Part shown: one piece after another, positions 46,960 through 57,575 of the stretch
How the letters are laid out: the number at the start of each line of letters is the position of its first letter
Position numbering within the stretch: the first letter of the stretch is position 1
DNA from: Streptococcus pseudopneumoniae
GTDB lineage: Bacteria; Bacillota; Bacilli; Lactobacillales; Streptococcaceae
Assembly (NCBI RefSeq): GCF_001074155.1
Contig: NZ_JUUZ01000008.1
Coordinates: 42,522 to 106,521, forward strand
Direction of reading: 5' to 3'
Length of the DNA: 64,000 nucleotides
Translations under genes and position numbers: made by a program
The notes under the pieces: generated by a model
Told to the model about the DNA's origin: nothing
What the model saw: only the letters and a program-made list of their open reading frames with translations
Databases searched by the model: none

Positions 46960-48702
46960 TTAGGAAAGAGCCCCTGCTTGCAAACTATACATCTTGTGAT
47001 AGGTTCCACCCAATGCTAGGAGTTCCTCGTGGGTTCCACTTTCGATGATACGTCCCTTATCAAGAACATAGATACAATTAGCATCTTGAATGGTAGAAAG
47101 GCGATGGGCGATGGCGATGGTTGTCCGACCTTGTCTCATCTTGGCTAGGGAATTTTGAACCAAGGCCTCTGTTTCAGAGTCGATATTGGCTGTTGCTTCA
47201 TCCAAAATCAGAATTTTAGGTTGACTGGCAACAGTTCTAGCAAAGGCAAGAAGCTGACGTTGACCAGTTGAAAAACTCGAACCACGCTCAGACACAGGAG
47301 CATCATAGCCCAGAGGAAGATCCTGAATGAAAGAATCTGCATCGACAAATTCTGCTGCAGCCTTGACTTGGTCATCGCTGATATCTTGGTACATGGCGAT
47401 ATTGGACTTAATGGTCCCATGATAGAGGAAGGGGTCCTGTAGAACCAAACCGATGTTTTTTCTCAGCTCCTCTTGACTATACTCTCGAATATCCACACCA
47501 TCTAGGAGAACTTGACCAGACTGAAATTCATAAAAACGCATCAGAACATTGATGATAGAAGATTTTCCCGATCCTGTATGTCCAACAAAGGCAATGGTTT
47601 CACCTTTATTGACAGTAAAGGAAATATCATCGAGAATTTGGTGTTTTCCATCATAAGAGAAGGACACATGCTCAAAGCGAATATTCCCTTCTTGAATCTC
47701 AGCCTGGCCATTTTCTTGGACCGGTTCATAGTTGGTCTCATCGATGAGTGCAAAAACACGACCTGCTGACACCATGGATGTCTGAAGAGTAGAAAAGTTT
47801 TGCGTTACCTCGATGAGCGGATCAAAGAGACGGTTGATGTACTGGATAAAGGCATACATAGTTCCTGCCGTTATTCCTAGATAAAGTCCACGATAGCCAA
47901 AGTAAGCCATCAAAACCGCATACCCCAACAGCTTCAACAAACTCATAGCTGGGCGTAAAAAGAGAGAATCCAAGGCTACTGAACGGTTAGCGTAGACTAG
48001 GTGTTCCTGGTTTATCTCATCAAACTCTTCTTGCAGGCGTTTTTCTTGGTTAAAGGCTTGAATAATACGAATTCCTTCGATATTTTCTGCCAGCTTACTG
48101 TTAATATCTGACAGTAGACTTCTGGTTTTTTCAATGACCTTGACCGATTTTTTACGGTAGAGATTGACCAAAAGGAAAATCAAAGGTAGGAAGAGCAAGA
48201 CTAAAGCAGTCAGACGATAGTCCAGAACTAACATGGTATAAAGGGTCGTCACGAATATAAAGACTGCCGAGATAAAGCTAGATAAGATTCCCGAAAACAT
48301 ATCACTTATAGTCTCGGTGTCATTTGTCAAACGAGAGACAATAGAGCCTGCAGGCGTTTTATCAAAGTAAGACATGCCTAGCTTCTCCATATTGGCAAAG
48401 GCATCACGTCGGATATCTCTAACGATGCTGTAGGACACGCGCGCAAAAAGGAGATTCCCCACATATTGGACAATAGTTTGAAGAATGTAGAGACCATAGT
48501 AAACCAACAAAACTGTAACAGCAAGCTGATTAAGGTTGTTTAGATACTGGTCGATAAAGTGCGAAGCTACCAAGGGGATAACACTCTTAACAACAGTCGT
48601 CGCAAGGAGAAAAGCAAGGGCTAAAAAGGTGAGGAGGCCATAAGGCTTAAGATAAGACAACAAACGCTTCAATACAACCCATTGTTCTTGTTTATTCCGC
48701 AT
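46960..48702 (-). CDS. ABC exporter half-transporter, canonical Walker B partner
   Basis: 580 residues: six membrane helices (about 15-300) and a C-terminal nucleotide-binding domain with Walker A GHTGSGKSS, Q-loop VLQDPF, Walker B LILDEATANID with the catalytic Glu, and H-loop IAHRLST. The ABC signature is FSTGQRQ, away from LSGGQ. Its partner upstream has the opposite arrangement, so the two form a heterodimer with one degenerate ATP site. It overlaps the partner gene by 11 bases. Multidrug or lipid export is likely; the substrate is unknown. Confidence 0.92.
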   Translation of the reverse strand: MRNKQEQWVVLKRLLSYLKPYGLLTFLALAFLLATTVVKSVIPLVASHFIDQYLNNLNQLAVTVLLVYYGLYILQTIVQYVGNLLFARVSYSIVRDIRRDAFANMEKLGMSYFDKTPAGSIVSRLTNDTETISDMFSGILSSFISAVFIFVTTLYTMLVLDYRLTALVLLFLPLIFLLVNLYRKKSVKVIEKTRSLLSDINSKLAENIEGIRIIQAFNQEKRLQEEFDEINQEHLVYANRSVALDSLFLRPAMSLLKLLGYAVLMAYFGYRGLYLGITAGTMYAFIQYINRLFDPLIEVTQNFSTLQTSMVSAGRVFALIDETNYEPVQENGQAEIQEGNIRFEHVSFSYDGKHQILDDISFTVNKGETIAFVGHTGSGKSSIINVLMRFYEFQSGQVLLDGVDIREYSQEELRKNIGLVLQDPFLYHGTIKSNIAMYQDISDDQVKAAAEFVDADSFIQDLPLGYDAPVSERGSSFSTGQRQLLAFARTVASQPKILILDEATANIDSETEALVQNSLAKMRQGRTTIAIAHRLSTIQDANCIYVLDKGRIIESGTHEELLALGGTYHKMYSLQAGALS

Positions 48703-50437
48703 CTTCTTCTCCTTTCATTTCTAACTGTTGAGACTGGTAGGTTTGGGCATACCAACCATCCAAGGCTAGTAAGTCTTCATGCCTACCTCGTTCAATGATG
48801 CGACCATCCTGCATGACCAAAATCAAATCTGAATGAACAACTGCACTGAGACGATGGGCAGTGATGATAGTCGTTTTATCTTTGCGAGTTTCCTTGAGAT
48901 TATCGATGATTGCGAACTCTGTCTTAGCATCCACAGCTGACAAGGAATCATCTAAAATCAAGATATCAGGATTTAAAATCATAGCCCGACTCATTGCCAG
49001 ACGCTGCTTTTGCCCACCAGATAGACTGACACCTTTTTCCCCGATAACTGTATCAAATCCCTCAGGCATGGCTTTAATGTCTTGATAGACTTGAGCCAAC
49101 TGAGTTGCTTGCTCTACTGCTGAGAAAGGTAGGTCGGGATTTCCAAAACAAATATTCTCTAAAATAGAACTAGCAAAGAGAAATTGGTCCTGTGGGACGT
49201 ATCCCATCAAACTACGTAAGTCAGCTAGTCGATAGTCACGAATGTCATGACCATTTAGATAAATAACTCCTTGGTCAACGTCATACTCACGTAGGAGCAA
49301 TTTAATCAAAGCTGTTTTCCCTGAACCAGTCTGTCCAACCAAGCCCAAGGTTTGCCCTTTTTCGAGACTAAAATGTATATCTCTCAGCGTCTCTTCGTCT
49401 TCAAAGGCAAAACGATCAATGGCATAGTCCAAGCGCCCATTTTCAATCCCGTCAAGTGGAGATTCTGGATCTTTGACAGGTGATTCTTGAGACAAAAGAC
49501 TCTCAATTCGTTGATAAGAAACCTTCCCTCTTTGAGTAATATTAAAGAGGAATCCAATAGCCATTAAGGGCCAGACCAACATATCCAAGTAAGAGATAAA
49601 GGTGACAAGATTACCAACGGTTACTTGTCCTGCTTGCACAATAAAAGCACCGACTAAGAGAGTTAAGGCATAGGAAGAACCAACAAAGAGTAGAACCATA
49701 GGGTCAAAGAGGCTATCATATTTCATGGTTTGCAGATTCTTTTGGAAGGTCAAATCATTGACTTCCTGGAAAGATGCCAACTCATCAGATTGATAACCAA
49801 AGGACTTGGTTACCTTGATACCTGATACAGATTCTTGAACCTTATTGTTGAGTTCAGAAAAGGCTGCTTGCGATTCTCCAAAAGCCTTATGGGTCTTTCT
49901 CCCCAGACGACTAGTCGCATAGGCCATAAATGGCAAAGGTAGAATGGCAACCAAGGTCATCTGCCAAGAAATGCTAAAGAGCATAGTCAGCAGAGTCACC
50001 AAGGCCGTGATAGAGGCATCCACCGCCGACATGACACCACCACCTGCTAGACGAGTCAGGGCATTGATATCATTGGTTGCGTGAGCCATCAGGTCCCCGG
50101 TTCGATAATTCTGATAAAAAGCGGGAGACATCTTTGTAAAGTGCTCAAATAGTCTTGAACGCATGATTTGTCCAAGTCGGTAGGAGGTCCCTAGGATATA
50201 CATGCGCCAAACATAACGCAGGTAATACATCCCGAAAGCTGCCAGCAGGAGATAAAAGAGATGAAGCAGGAGCTCATCTTGTGTTAATCGTCCCGAAGTG
50301 ATGGCATCGATCACGCGCCCCATGATCATAGGTGGGATAAGGTTTAGTACAGAAACCAAAACCAAAGCTACAATTCCAACTAGGTAACGGCGTTTTTCTA
50401 ATTTAAAAAACCACCAGAGTTTTTGGATGATGGACAT
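48692..50437 (-). CDS. ABC exporter half-transporter, degenerate Walker B partner
   Basis: 581 residues from MSIIQKLWW (AAGGAA upstream; an in-frame start seven codons earlier is less likely). Six membrane helices (about 15-300), then Walker A GQTGSGKTA, signature LSGGQKQ, Walker B LILDDSLSAVD with Asp in place of the catalytic Glu, and H-loop TAHRLSA. This is the pattern of LmrC/TM287-type halves of heterodimeric exporters. Preceded by a 155-base leader with several hairpins. Confidence 0.92.
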   Translation of the reverse strand: MSIIQKLWWFFKLEKRRYLVGIVALVLVSVLNLIPPMIMGRVIDAITSGRLTQDELLLHLFYLLLAAFGMYYLRYVWRMYILGTSYRLGQIMRSRLFEHFTKMSPAFYQNYRTGDLMAHATNDINALTRLAGGGVMSAVDASITALVTLLTMLFSISWQMTLVAILPLPFMAYATSRLGRKTHKAFGESQAAFSELNNKVQESVSGIKVTKSFGYQSDELASFQEVNDLTFQKNLQTMKYDSLFDPMVLLFVGSSYALTLLVGAFIVQAGQVTVGNLVTFISYLDMLVWPLMAIGFLFNITQRGKVSYQRIESLLSQESPVKDPESPLDGIENGRLDYAIDRFAFEDEETLRDIHFSLEKGQTLGLVGQTGSGKTALIKLLLREYDVDQGVIYLNGHDIRDYRLADLRSLMGYVPQDQFLFASSILENICFGNPDLPFSAVEQATQLAQVYQDIKAMPEGFDTVIGEKGVSLSGGQKQRLAMSRAMILNPDILILDDSLSAVDAKTEFAIIDNLKETRKDKTTIITAHRLSAVVHSDLILVMQDGRIIERGRHEDLLALDGWYAQTYQSQQLEMKGEEDAE

Positions 50438-50462
50438 AAAATTCCTTTCTAATGACAAATGG

Positions 50463-50489
50463 AAACCTGAGGCGACTGCCTCAGGTTTT
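50463..50489. terminator. Strong hairpin in the leader of the ABC exporter operon (possible attenuator)
   Basis: ACCTGAGGC/GCCTCAGGT core extended to GGAAA/TTTCC, 4-base loop. The better T-run is on the plus strand, but no plus-strand gene ends here; on the minus strand it lies 26 bases before the ABC start codon and within its predicted leader. Confidence 0.6.
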
Positions 50490-50599
50490 TCCTATTCATA
50501 GGTGATGACACTAACTTAAACTTTGTCATATTCAGCGATAAAGATACTCAAAGGAGTAACATTTCATTTATTTTCAATCTTTTACATAAATCATTCTTT

Positions 50600-50628
50600 A
50601 TTATATAGGAATGACCTGGATTTTTCAA
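50600..50628 (-). promoter_or_regulatory. Promoter of the ABC exporter operon
   Basis: Minus strand TTGAAA (50623-50628), 17-bp spacer, TATAAT (50600-50605). This places the start about 155 bases before the first ABC gene. Confidence 0.75.
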
Positions 50629-50657
50629 ACCATACGCTGGGGAAATACTTCTTTTTC

Positions 50658-50666
50658 TGGTATAAT
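50658..50666 (+). promoter_or_regulatory. Extended -10 promoter of exoA
   Basis: TGGTATAAT (50658-50666) 33 bases before the exoA ATG; a second TATAAT at 50673-50678 is an alternative. Confidence 0.65.
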
Positions 50667-50699
50667 ATTGTCTATAATCTGAATGAAAAGGTAAACATT

Positions 50700-51527
50700 A
50701 TGAAACTGATCTCATGGAATATTGATTCCCTCAATGCAGCATTGACGAGTGATTCTGCGCGTGCAAAATTATCACAAGATGTTCTCCAAACCTTGGTAGC
50801 CGAAGACGCTGATATCATTGCCATCCAAGAAACCAAGCTTTCAGCTACAGGGCCTACTAAAAAACATCTCGAGGTGTTAGAAGAACTCTTCCCTGGATAT
50901 GAAAATACTTGGCGTTCCTCTCAAGAGCCTGCTCGTAAAGGCTATGCTGGAACCATGTTCCTCTATAAGAAAGAACTAACTCCAACTATCAGCTTCCCAG
51001 AAATCGGTGCTCCTTCTACCATGGACTCTGAAGGCCGTATCATCACTTTAGAATTTGATACATTTTTCGTGACCCAAGTTTACACACCAAACGCTGGTGA
51101 TGGCCTCAAACGCTTGGAAGAACGTCAAGTCTGGGATGTCAAATATGCAGAGTACTTGGCTCAACTAGACAAGCAAAAACCTGTCCTAGCAACCGGAGAC
51201 TACAACGTTGCTCACAAGGAAATTGACCTTGCCAACCCGGCCAGCAACCGTCGTTCACCAGGTTTCACAGACGAAGAGCGTGAAGGATTTACAAACCTTT
51301 TAGCCAAAGGATTTACAGATACCTTCCGCCATATTCATGGCGATGTGCCAGAACGCTATACTTGGTGGGCACAACGTAGCAAAACTTCAAAAATCAACAA
51401 CACAGGCTGGAGAATCGACTACTGGCTCACAAGTAACCGTGTAGCAGACAAAGTTACCAAGTCAGACATGATTGACTCAGGCGCACGCCAAGACCATACA
51501 CCGATTGTCTTGGAGATTGAATTGTAA
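50700..51527 (+). CDS. exoA: Exodeoxyribonuclease III / AP endonuclease
   Basis: DNA repair nuclease acting at abasic sites. 275 residues from MKLISWNIDSL; the frame is open for 59 more codons upstream, but those run through the promoter and AAAGG precedes this ATG. Family motifs: Asn in SWNID, Glu in IQETKLS, GDYNVAHKEIDL, and the catalytic Asp-His in RQDHTPIV at the end. Monocistronic or followed by the VOC gene 14 bases later. Confidence 0.95.
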   Translation: MKLISWNIDSLNAALTSDSARAKLSQDVLQTLVAEDADIIAIQETKLSATGPTKKHLEVLEELFPGYENTWRSSQEPARKGYAGTMFLYKKELTPTISFPEIGAPSTMDSEGRIITLEFDTFFVTQVYTPNAGDGLKRLEERQVWDVKYAEYLAQLDKQKPVLATGDYNVAHKEIDLANPASNRRSPGFTDEEREGFTNLLAKGFTDTFRHIHGDVPERYTWWAQRSKTSKINNTGWRIDYWLTSNRVADKVTKSDMIDSGARQDHTPIVLEIEL

Positions 51528-51541
51528 GGATTTTCTTTATT

Positions 51542-51928
51542 ATGGACTACAATGCAGTTATTCCCGAGTTTATGGTATCGAATATAGAACAGTCCCGTTC
51601 CTTCTACTGTGATTTACTGGGTTTTACGATCGAATACGAGCGACCAGAAGAAAAATTTCTCTTCTTATCGCTTGAAGATTGCCAGCTAATGTTAGAGGAG
51701 GGAACAAAGGATGAATTAGTTGAACTGACCTACCCATTTGGTCGTGGAGTCAACATCTCCTTTGGCATCAAGGATGTCCCTAGGCTCTATCAGAAATTGT
51801 TAGAATCCAACTATCCTATTCATCGTCCTTTGACTAAAAGAGAATTTCGAGTTGGCGAACAATATATCTACCCTCATGAATTTGCAGTTTTAGACCCAGA
51901 TGGCTATTTTTTAAGATTTAGTGAATAG
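51542..51928 (+). CDS. VOC family protein (glyoxalase/bleomycin resistance fold)
   Basis: 128 residues with the paired beta-alpha-beta-beta-beta units of the VOC fold: IPEFMVSNIEQSRSFYCDLLGF at the start and YIYPHEFAVLDPDGYFLRF at the end, with likely metal ligands in the Glu/His positions. It resembles bleomycin-resistance-type binding proteins, but the ligand or reaction cannot be told. Probably co-transcribed with exoA. Confidence 0.82.
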   Translation: MDYNAVIPEFMVSNIEQSRSFYCDLLGFTIEYERPEEKFLFLSLEDCQLMLEEGTKDELVELTYPFGRGVNISFGIKDVPRLYQKLLESNYPIHRPLTKREFRVGEQYIYPHEFAVLDPDGYFLRFSE

Positions 51929-51960
51929 AATAATCGAGCACTACAGTGGAAAAAAATAAG

Positions 51961-51984
51961 AAAAGAGGCATCTGCCTCTTTTTT
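51961..51984. terminator. Bidirectional terminator
   Basis: AAAAGAGGCA / TGCCTCTTTT with a T-run, between the VOC gene and the convergent thioesterase gene. Confidence 0.9.
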
Positions 51985-51990
51985 TGTTTC

Positions 51991-52395
51991 CTATATCCTC
52001 ACCTGTCTATCTTCTGACCGTTGTCCTGTGACAAACATGGTGAAAGTTGCCTTGCAGACATTTCGGCCATCTTGGTTGATGATGTCAACATCGACGACAC
52101 AAGTGGTCCGTCCTTGATGGACACATTCTCCTTTGATAGTGAGAACATCCCCTAGATTTCCAGCTTTCAGATAGTTGATGGAAGACTGGAGTGTCACCCC
52201 GTCTAATCCTAGCGAAATCACCACAAGACCACTGATTTGGTCACAAAGGGTAAATAGATAGCCTCCATGGGCATTCCCATAATAGTTGAGTGAGGAGTCC
52301 ACTACTTTTGTTGTCACCACCACGTGACCGTCTCTCATTTTTTCAATTTCGTAATTTTCAAAGGCAGATATAGCGTCAAAGTGAAAATCTTTCAT
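51991..52395 (-). CDS. PaaI-family acyl-CoA thioesterase (hotdog fold)
   Basis: 134 residues from MKDFHFDAI (AGGAGG six bases upstream; an in-frame start seven codons earlier is rejected). The hotdog signature NAHGGYLFTLCDQISGLVV carries the catalytic Asp position on the central helix. Cleaves acyl-CoA esters; the physiological substrate is unknown. Confidence 0.86.
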   Translation of the reverse strand: MKDFHFDAISAFENYEIEKMRDGHVVVTTKVVDSSLNYYGNAHGGYLFTLCDQISGLVVISLGLDGVTLQSSINYLKAGNLGDVLTIKGECVHQGRTTCVVDVDIINQDGRNVCKATFTMFVTGQRSEDRQVRI

Positions 52396-52464
52396 ACGTT
52401 CCTCCTGATATTTCAAACGACACTATGATACTACTTTTCAAGACTCTACGCAAGAGACAAGCAC

Positions 52465-53946
52465 TTATTCGGGCAAAATACCAACCTGCTCCACAAAGCG
52501 CATAAAGGCAGCTTGTCCTTCTTCTGTTTGCTTGTAAACTCCTGCATCTTCCAAAACTCGAGCAAAGATTTTTCCTACAGATTCTTGGACGATATTAAGA
52601 GCTTGGTCTTTGTCAGTCAATCCAGGATGGGATTCTTTCAACTCATCTGCCCATTCTTGGTGATAATCTGCTACTAAAACATCCTTTCCGACTAGGTAAG
52701 CTGCCACCTGCTCCACTTCTTCCTTCAAGCGTGGTGGCAAGATAGCCAAGCCCATAACCTCTATCAAGCCGATATTTTCCTTCTTGATATGTTGGACATC
52801 CTTGTGGGGATGATAGATACCATCTGGATGCTCTGGAGATGTTTGATTATCCCGCAAGACCAAATCTAATTCGAACTGCCCATCTCGCTTACGGGCTATC
52901 GGTGTAATGGTATGATGTGGTGTTCCATTACTTTCTGCCAAGACCTGTACACTTGGGTCAGAATACTGACGCCAAGCCAGCAAGATTTTATCCGCTAGTT
53001 CTGTCAAATCCTCTTTAGAATCTGAAGTTAGTCGAATCACAGACATAGGCCACTGAACAATCCCTGCTTTGACAGCTTCAAAACCTTCAAAGGTAAAGTT
53101 TTTCTGAATAGGAGCCACTTCCATTGGGAAAACATGACGACCACCTTGATAATGATCATGGGTCAGGATGGAACCACCCACGATTGGCAAATCAGCATTT
53201 GAACCAGCAAAGTAGCCTGGAAATAGCTCCACAATCGCTAACAAACGTTCAAAACTTTGGCGACTAATAGCCATAGGACGATGCTTGCTATCTAGGAAAA
53301 TACAGTGCTCATTAAAGTAAGCGTAAGGCGAATACTGGAAGCCCCACTCCTGCCTAGAAATATCAAAACGTATAATCCGGTGATTGCTTCTAGCTGGATG
53401 GTTGACACGACCATGATAACCTTCGTTTTCCATACAGAGTTGACATTGAGGATAGTTACTAGACTTGACCAACTTGGCTGCCGCAATCTCTTTTGGATCC
53501 TTTTCAGGCTTAGAGAGATTGATGGTAATCTCTAGTTCACCGTAGTCAGATGGTACACGATAAGCAATATTCTTTGCGATAGCCTTCAGTTTGATGTAGT
53601 CATTCTTCTGACTGAGTTGGTAGAAATCTGCAATTGCCTGCTCTGATGACTGGGCATAGGTATCCCAAAAGTCACGATTAACCTGACTTGGACAAGGCGT
53701 TACCAAGTCCATGAGGTCAGCACCGAGAATCTCACGCGCAGTCTGACTATCTTCAATTGTTTCCAATCGAACGGCTTCCTCGACAAGCTGATCTTTTAGT
53801 TCAATCAAATCATCCTGGTCAGTCTCAACTTCAAGAACTCCATCTCCCACCAGCGCTAAAACACGATTGGTTAGATAGATTCGATCCAACTCTTCAAAGC
53901 TACTTTCAGCAATGACTTTGGTCACAAATTTTTCTACTAAGGTCAC
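52465..53946 (-). CDS. galT: Galactose-1-phosphate uridylyltransferase (class II, Firmicute type)
   Basis: Exchanges UMP between UDP-glucose and galactose-1-phosphate in the Leloir pathway. 493 residues, the longer Gram-positive form, with [26 protein letters not shown] (catalytic His region) and [11 protein letters not shown]. The start codon is GTG (53944-53946), seven bases after AGGAGG. It follows galK by 18 bases. Confidence 0.95.
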   Translation of the reverse strand: MTLVEKFVTKVIAESSFEELDRIYLTNRVLALVGDGVLEVETDQDDLIELKDQLVEEAVRLETIEDSQTAREILGADLMDLVTPCPSQVNRDFWDTYAQSSEQAIADFYQLSQKNDYIKLKAIAKNIAYRVPSDYGELEITINLSKPEKDPKEIAAAKLVKSSNYPQCQLCMENEGYHGRVNHPARSNHRIIRFDISRQEWGFQYSPYAYFNEHCIFLDSKHRPMAISRQSFERLLAIVELFPGYFAGSNADLPIVGGSILTHDHYQGGRHVFPMEVAPIQKNFTFEGFEAVKAGIVQWPMSVIRLTSDSKEDLTELADKILLAWRQYSDPSVQVLAESNGTPHHTITPIARKRDGQFELDLVLRDNQTSPEHPDGIYHPHKDVQHIKKENIGLIEVMGLAILPPRLKEEVEQVAAYLVGKDVLVADYHQEWADELKESHPGLTDKDQALNIVQESVGKIFARVLEDAGVYKQTEEGQAAFMRFVEQVGILPE

Positions 53947-53964
53947 TAAATAACCTCCTTCTGA

Positions 53965-55143
53965 CTATTCAAGGATGCGAGTTCCACCTGCCACTTCAGC
54001 GATATAGAAACTTGGAGCGTAACCAACGATTTCTTCATAGTGCTTGCCTACAGCTTCTTTAAAGGACTCAACAGCATCCTTTTGAACCAAGGCAATCGCA
54101 CAGCCACCAAAACCTGCTCCTGTCATACGAGCACCGAGAACACCTTCTTGAGCCCAAGCTGTATGAACAAGGGTATCTAATTCCAAGCCAGTTACTTCGT
54201 AATCGTGCTCAAGTGAAACATGAGAAGCATTCATCAAACGACCAAACTTGTCTAAATCTCCTGCTTGAAGAGCCGCTTGCGCTTTAAGGGTACGTTGGTT
54301 TTCAAGAACTGCATGACGCGCACGTTTCAAGCGATTTTCGTCTTTGATCAGGTAGCTATATTCATCAAAAGCCCATTCATCCAATTCACCCAAGGTTTGA
54401 ATGTCCAAGGCCACTTGGAGTTCTTCTACTGCTTTTTCACATTCAGCACGACGTTCATTGTACTTAGAATCTGCTAGTTCACGGCGTTTGTTGGTATTCA
54501 TGATAACAACAACATTGTCCTTCAAATCAAGGGGAACCAAGTCATATTCTAAAGTATTGGTATCAAGGTAAATAGCACGTTGGTCTGCCCCCATACCGAT
54601 AGCAAATTGGTCCATGATACCAGAATTAACTCCAATAAAGTTGTTCTCTGTCAATTTCCCGATTTTTACTAAATCTAGACGATCCAATTTTAGGTCAAAG
54701 AGGTATTCTGACACGACACCTGTCAAAAGCTCCAAAGAAGCTGAAGATGACAAACCAGCACCATTCGGGATATTCCCATAGACATAGAAATCAAAACCTT
54801 TATCAATCACATGCCCAGCTTCTTGCAAGAAATGAAGGACACCTTTTGGATAGTTGGTCCAGTTGTGCTCTTTCTCAAACTTAAGATCAGCTAGAGGAAC
54901 TTCGATAATGCCTTTGTCCTCAAAGTTTGCGGAGTAGAAACGCAAAACTTGGTCATCACGCTTACGTGCAGCTCCATAAGTTCCTAGCGAAATAGCAGCT
55001 GGGAAAACATGGCCACCATTATAGTCAGTATGCTCCCCAATCAAGTTGATACGGCCTGGTGAGAAGAAAGTTTGATCTGCTTCTTGACCAAAAACCGCAA
55101 GAAAGTCCTTGCGAAGTGTATCAGCAGTAAGATGTTGTGTCAT
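53965..55143 (-). CDS. galK: Galactokinase
   Basis: Phosphorylates galactose at C1. 392 residues with the galactose-binding [19 protein letters not shown], the GHMP ATP loop [13 protein letters not shown] and the C-terminal [12 protein letters not shown]. First gene of galKT, divergent from galR, with a promoter and cre site upstream. Confidence 0.96.
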   Translation of the reverse strand: MTQHLTADTLRKDFLAVFGQEADQTFFSPGRINLIGEHTDYNGGHVFPAAISLGTYGAARKRDDQVLRFYSANFEDKGIIEVPLADLKFEKEHNWTNYPKGVLHFLQEAGHVIDKGFDFYVYGNIPNGAGLSSSASLELLTGVVSEYLFDLKLDRLDLVKIGKLTENNFIGVNSGIMDQFAIGMGADQRAIYLDTNTLEYDLVPLDLKDNVVVIMNTNKRRELADSKYNERRAECEKAVEELQVALDIQTLGELDEWAFDEYSYLIKDENRLKRARHAVLENQRTLKAQAALQAGDLDKFGRLMNASHVSLEHDYEVTGLELDTLVHTAWAQEGVLGARMTGAGFGGCAIALVQKDAVESFKEAVGKHYEEIVGYAPSFYIAEVAGGTRILE

Positions 55144-55186
55144 ATGAATTCTCCTTTGACAATTTGTTAGGTAAAAAAGTTTACCC

Positions 55187-55200
55187 TGTAATCGTTTTCT
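55187..55200. promoter_or_regulatory. cre site at the galK transcription start
   Basis: TGTAATCGTTTTCT matches TGWAANCGNTNWCA except the last base and covers the expected galK start site. A nearby inverted repeat AGGTAAA/TTTACCCT (55169-55187) lies in the galK leader. Confidence 0.6.
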
Positions 55201-55203
55201 TCT

Positions 55204-55232
55204 ATTGTACCCAAGGGTTTTGCTTTGGTCAA
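55204..55232 (-). promoter_or_regulatory. Promoter of galK-galT
   Basis: Minus strand TTGACC (55227-55232), 17-bp spacer, TACAAT (55204-55209). Confidence 0.8.
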
Positions 55233-55246
55233 CATTTTTACCGATA

Positions 55247-56313
<1,067 letters not shown>

Positions 56314-56333
56314 GTACAACACTTGAACATAAA

Positions 56334-56374
56334 AAAATCCTAATAAGAGCTTTTCAGTTCTCTATTAGGATTTT
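56334..56374 (+). terminator. Terminator of galR
   Basis: AAAATCCTAATA / TATTAGGATTTT with a T-rich tail, 20 bases after the galR stop. Confidence 0.85.
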
Positions 56375-56379
56375 CTTTT

Positions 56380-56540
56380 TATACTCAATGAAAATCAAAG
56401 AGCAAACTAGGAAGCTAGCCGCAGGTTGCTCAAAGCACTGCTTTGAGGTTGTGGATAAGACTGACAAAGTCAGCTCAAAACACTGTTTTGAGGTTGCAGA
56501 TAGAGCTGACGTGGTTTGAAGAGATTTTCGAAGAGTATTA
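56380..56540 (-). repeat. BOX element with two boxB copies and shortened boxA (minus orientation)
   Basis: Reading the plus strand: boxC (ATACTCAATGAAAATCAAAG...), boxB with CTGACAAAGTCAG, a second boxB with CAAAACACTGTTTTGAGG that fuses into boxA, which lacks the usual CTACGGCAAGGCGACGC part, and ends GATTTTCGAAGAGTATTA. The last bases supply the stop codon of the alcohol dehydrogenase gene. Confidence 0.92.
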
Positions 56541-57575
56541 ATCCATCACAATCATAGACTTGATAGTCTTGCGTTCATCCATAGCCTTATAAGCTTGGTC
56601 GATATCTTTTAGTTTATAGCTTGAAGTAAAGACGCGACCTGGATTGATATCACCATCAAGAACAGCTTTGAGCAAGAATTGCTTATCGTATGTTGTTGCA
56701 GAAGCTGCTCCACCCGCAACAGAAATATTCTGAGCAAAGGTCGAACCAAGGGCACGGTTATTATAGTGAGGCACACCAACAATTCCCATACGACCGCCAT
56801 TATGAAGGACACCCAGAGCCTGTTCAACAGCCGCCTCAGTACCAACACACTCAAGTGCTGCATCTGCTCCTCCTCCGAGGATTTCACGCACCTTGGCAAT
56901 GCCTTCTTCACCACGTTCGGCCACAACAGCTGTCGCTCCTGACTCCAAGGCCATTTGTTGTCGATCTTCGTGACGACTCATAAGGATAATTTGCGACGCA
57001 CCACGCATCTTAGCTGCAATAACAGCACATTGACCAACAGCCCCATCGCCAATGACCACAACCTTATCCCCTTTTTGAACATTTGCAACACGCGCCGCAT
57101 GATATCCTGTCGGCATGACATCAGCAAGAGTCAAGAGGGACTTTAGCATACCTTCTGTATAATCAGAAGGTTGTCCAGGGATTTTAATCAGCGCCCAGTT
57201 GGCATGGTGGAAACGGATATACTCAGCCTGAACACCACCTGACCAGTTAGTTCCAATATGGCGATCACAAGTCCCATCATAGCCAGCACGACAGGCGTCA
57301 CATTCCCCACAGCCATGAGTAAATGGTACAATCACAAAATCACCGGGCTTGACTGTTGTAATGGCCTCTCCAGTTTCTTCAACGATTCCAATTGCTTCGT
57401 GTCCACTATTTTTGTGACCCGCTTTAATATCTGGATTTCGGTAACTCCATAGGTCTGAACCACATACGCAAGCACGAACCACACGGATAATCACATCATC
57501 CGCTTCTTGAATGCTTGGACGTTTAACCTCTTCAATACCAACCTGACCTGCTTTTTTATAGACTGCTGATTTCAT
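56538..57575 (-). CDS. Zinc-dependent alcohol dehydrogenase (AdhC-like)
   Basis: 345 residues from MKSAVYKKAG; an ATG two codons earlier is possible. Catalytic zinc site with Cys in ACVCGSDLW and GHEAIG, structural zinc site GCGECDACRAGYDGTCD, and NAD(P) fold VVIGDGAVGQ. Probably reduces aldehydes. In S. pneumoniae the equivalent gene (adhC) is next to the MerR regulator nmlR, and czcD is nearby; here nmlR is absent and czcD is the direct upstream neighbour. The stop codon TAA overlaps a BOX element. Confidence 0.9.
   Translation of the reverse strand: MKSAVYKKAGQVGIEEVKRPSIQEADDVIIRVVRACVCGSDLWSYRNPDIKAGHKNSGHEAIGIVEETGEAITTVKPGDFVIVPFTHGCGECDACRAGYDGTCDRHIGTNWSGGVQAEYIRFHHANWALIKIPGQPSDYTEGMLKSLLTLADVMPTGYHAARVANVQKGDKVVVIGDGAVGQCAVIAAKMRGASQIILMSRHEDRQQMALESGATAVVAERGEEGIAKVREILGGGADAALECVGTEAAVEQALGVLHNGGRMGIVGVPHYNNRALGSTFAQNISVAGGAASATTYDKQFLLKAVLDGDINPGRVFTSSYKLKDIDQAYKAMDERKTIKSMIVMD

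Noticed and set aside
50463..50489. Hairpin considered as a simple terminator for a plus-strand gene
   Set aside because: No plus-strand gene ends upstream of it; it lies in the leader of the minus-strand ABC operon, so I report it as a possible attenuator.
50523..50699. N-terminal extension of exoA by 59 codons
   Set aside because: The extension spans the exoA promoter and the divergent ABC promoter; the nuclease family begins at MKLISWN.
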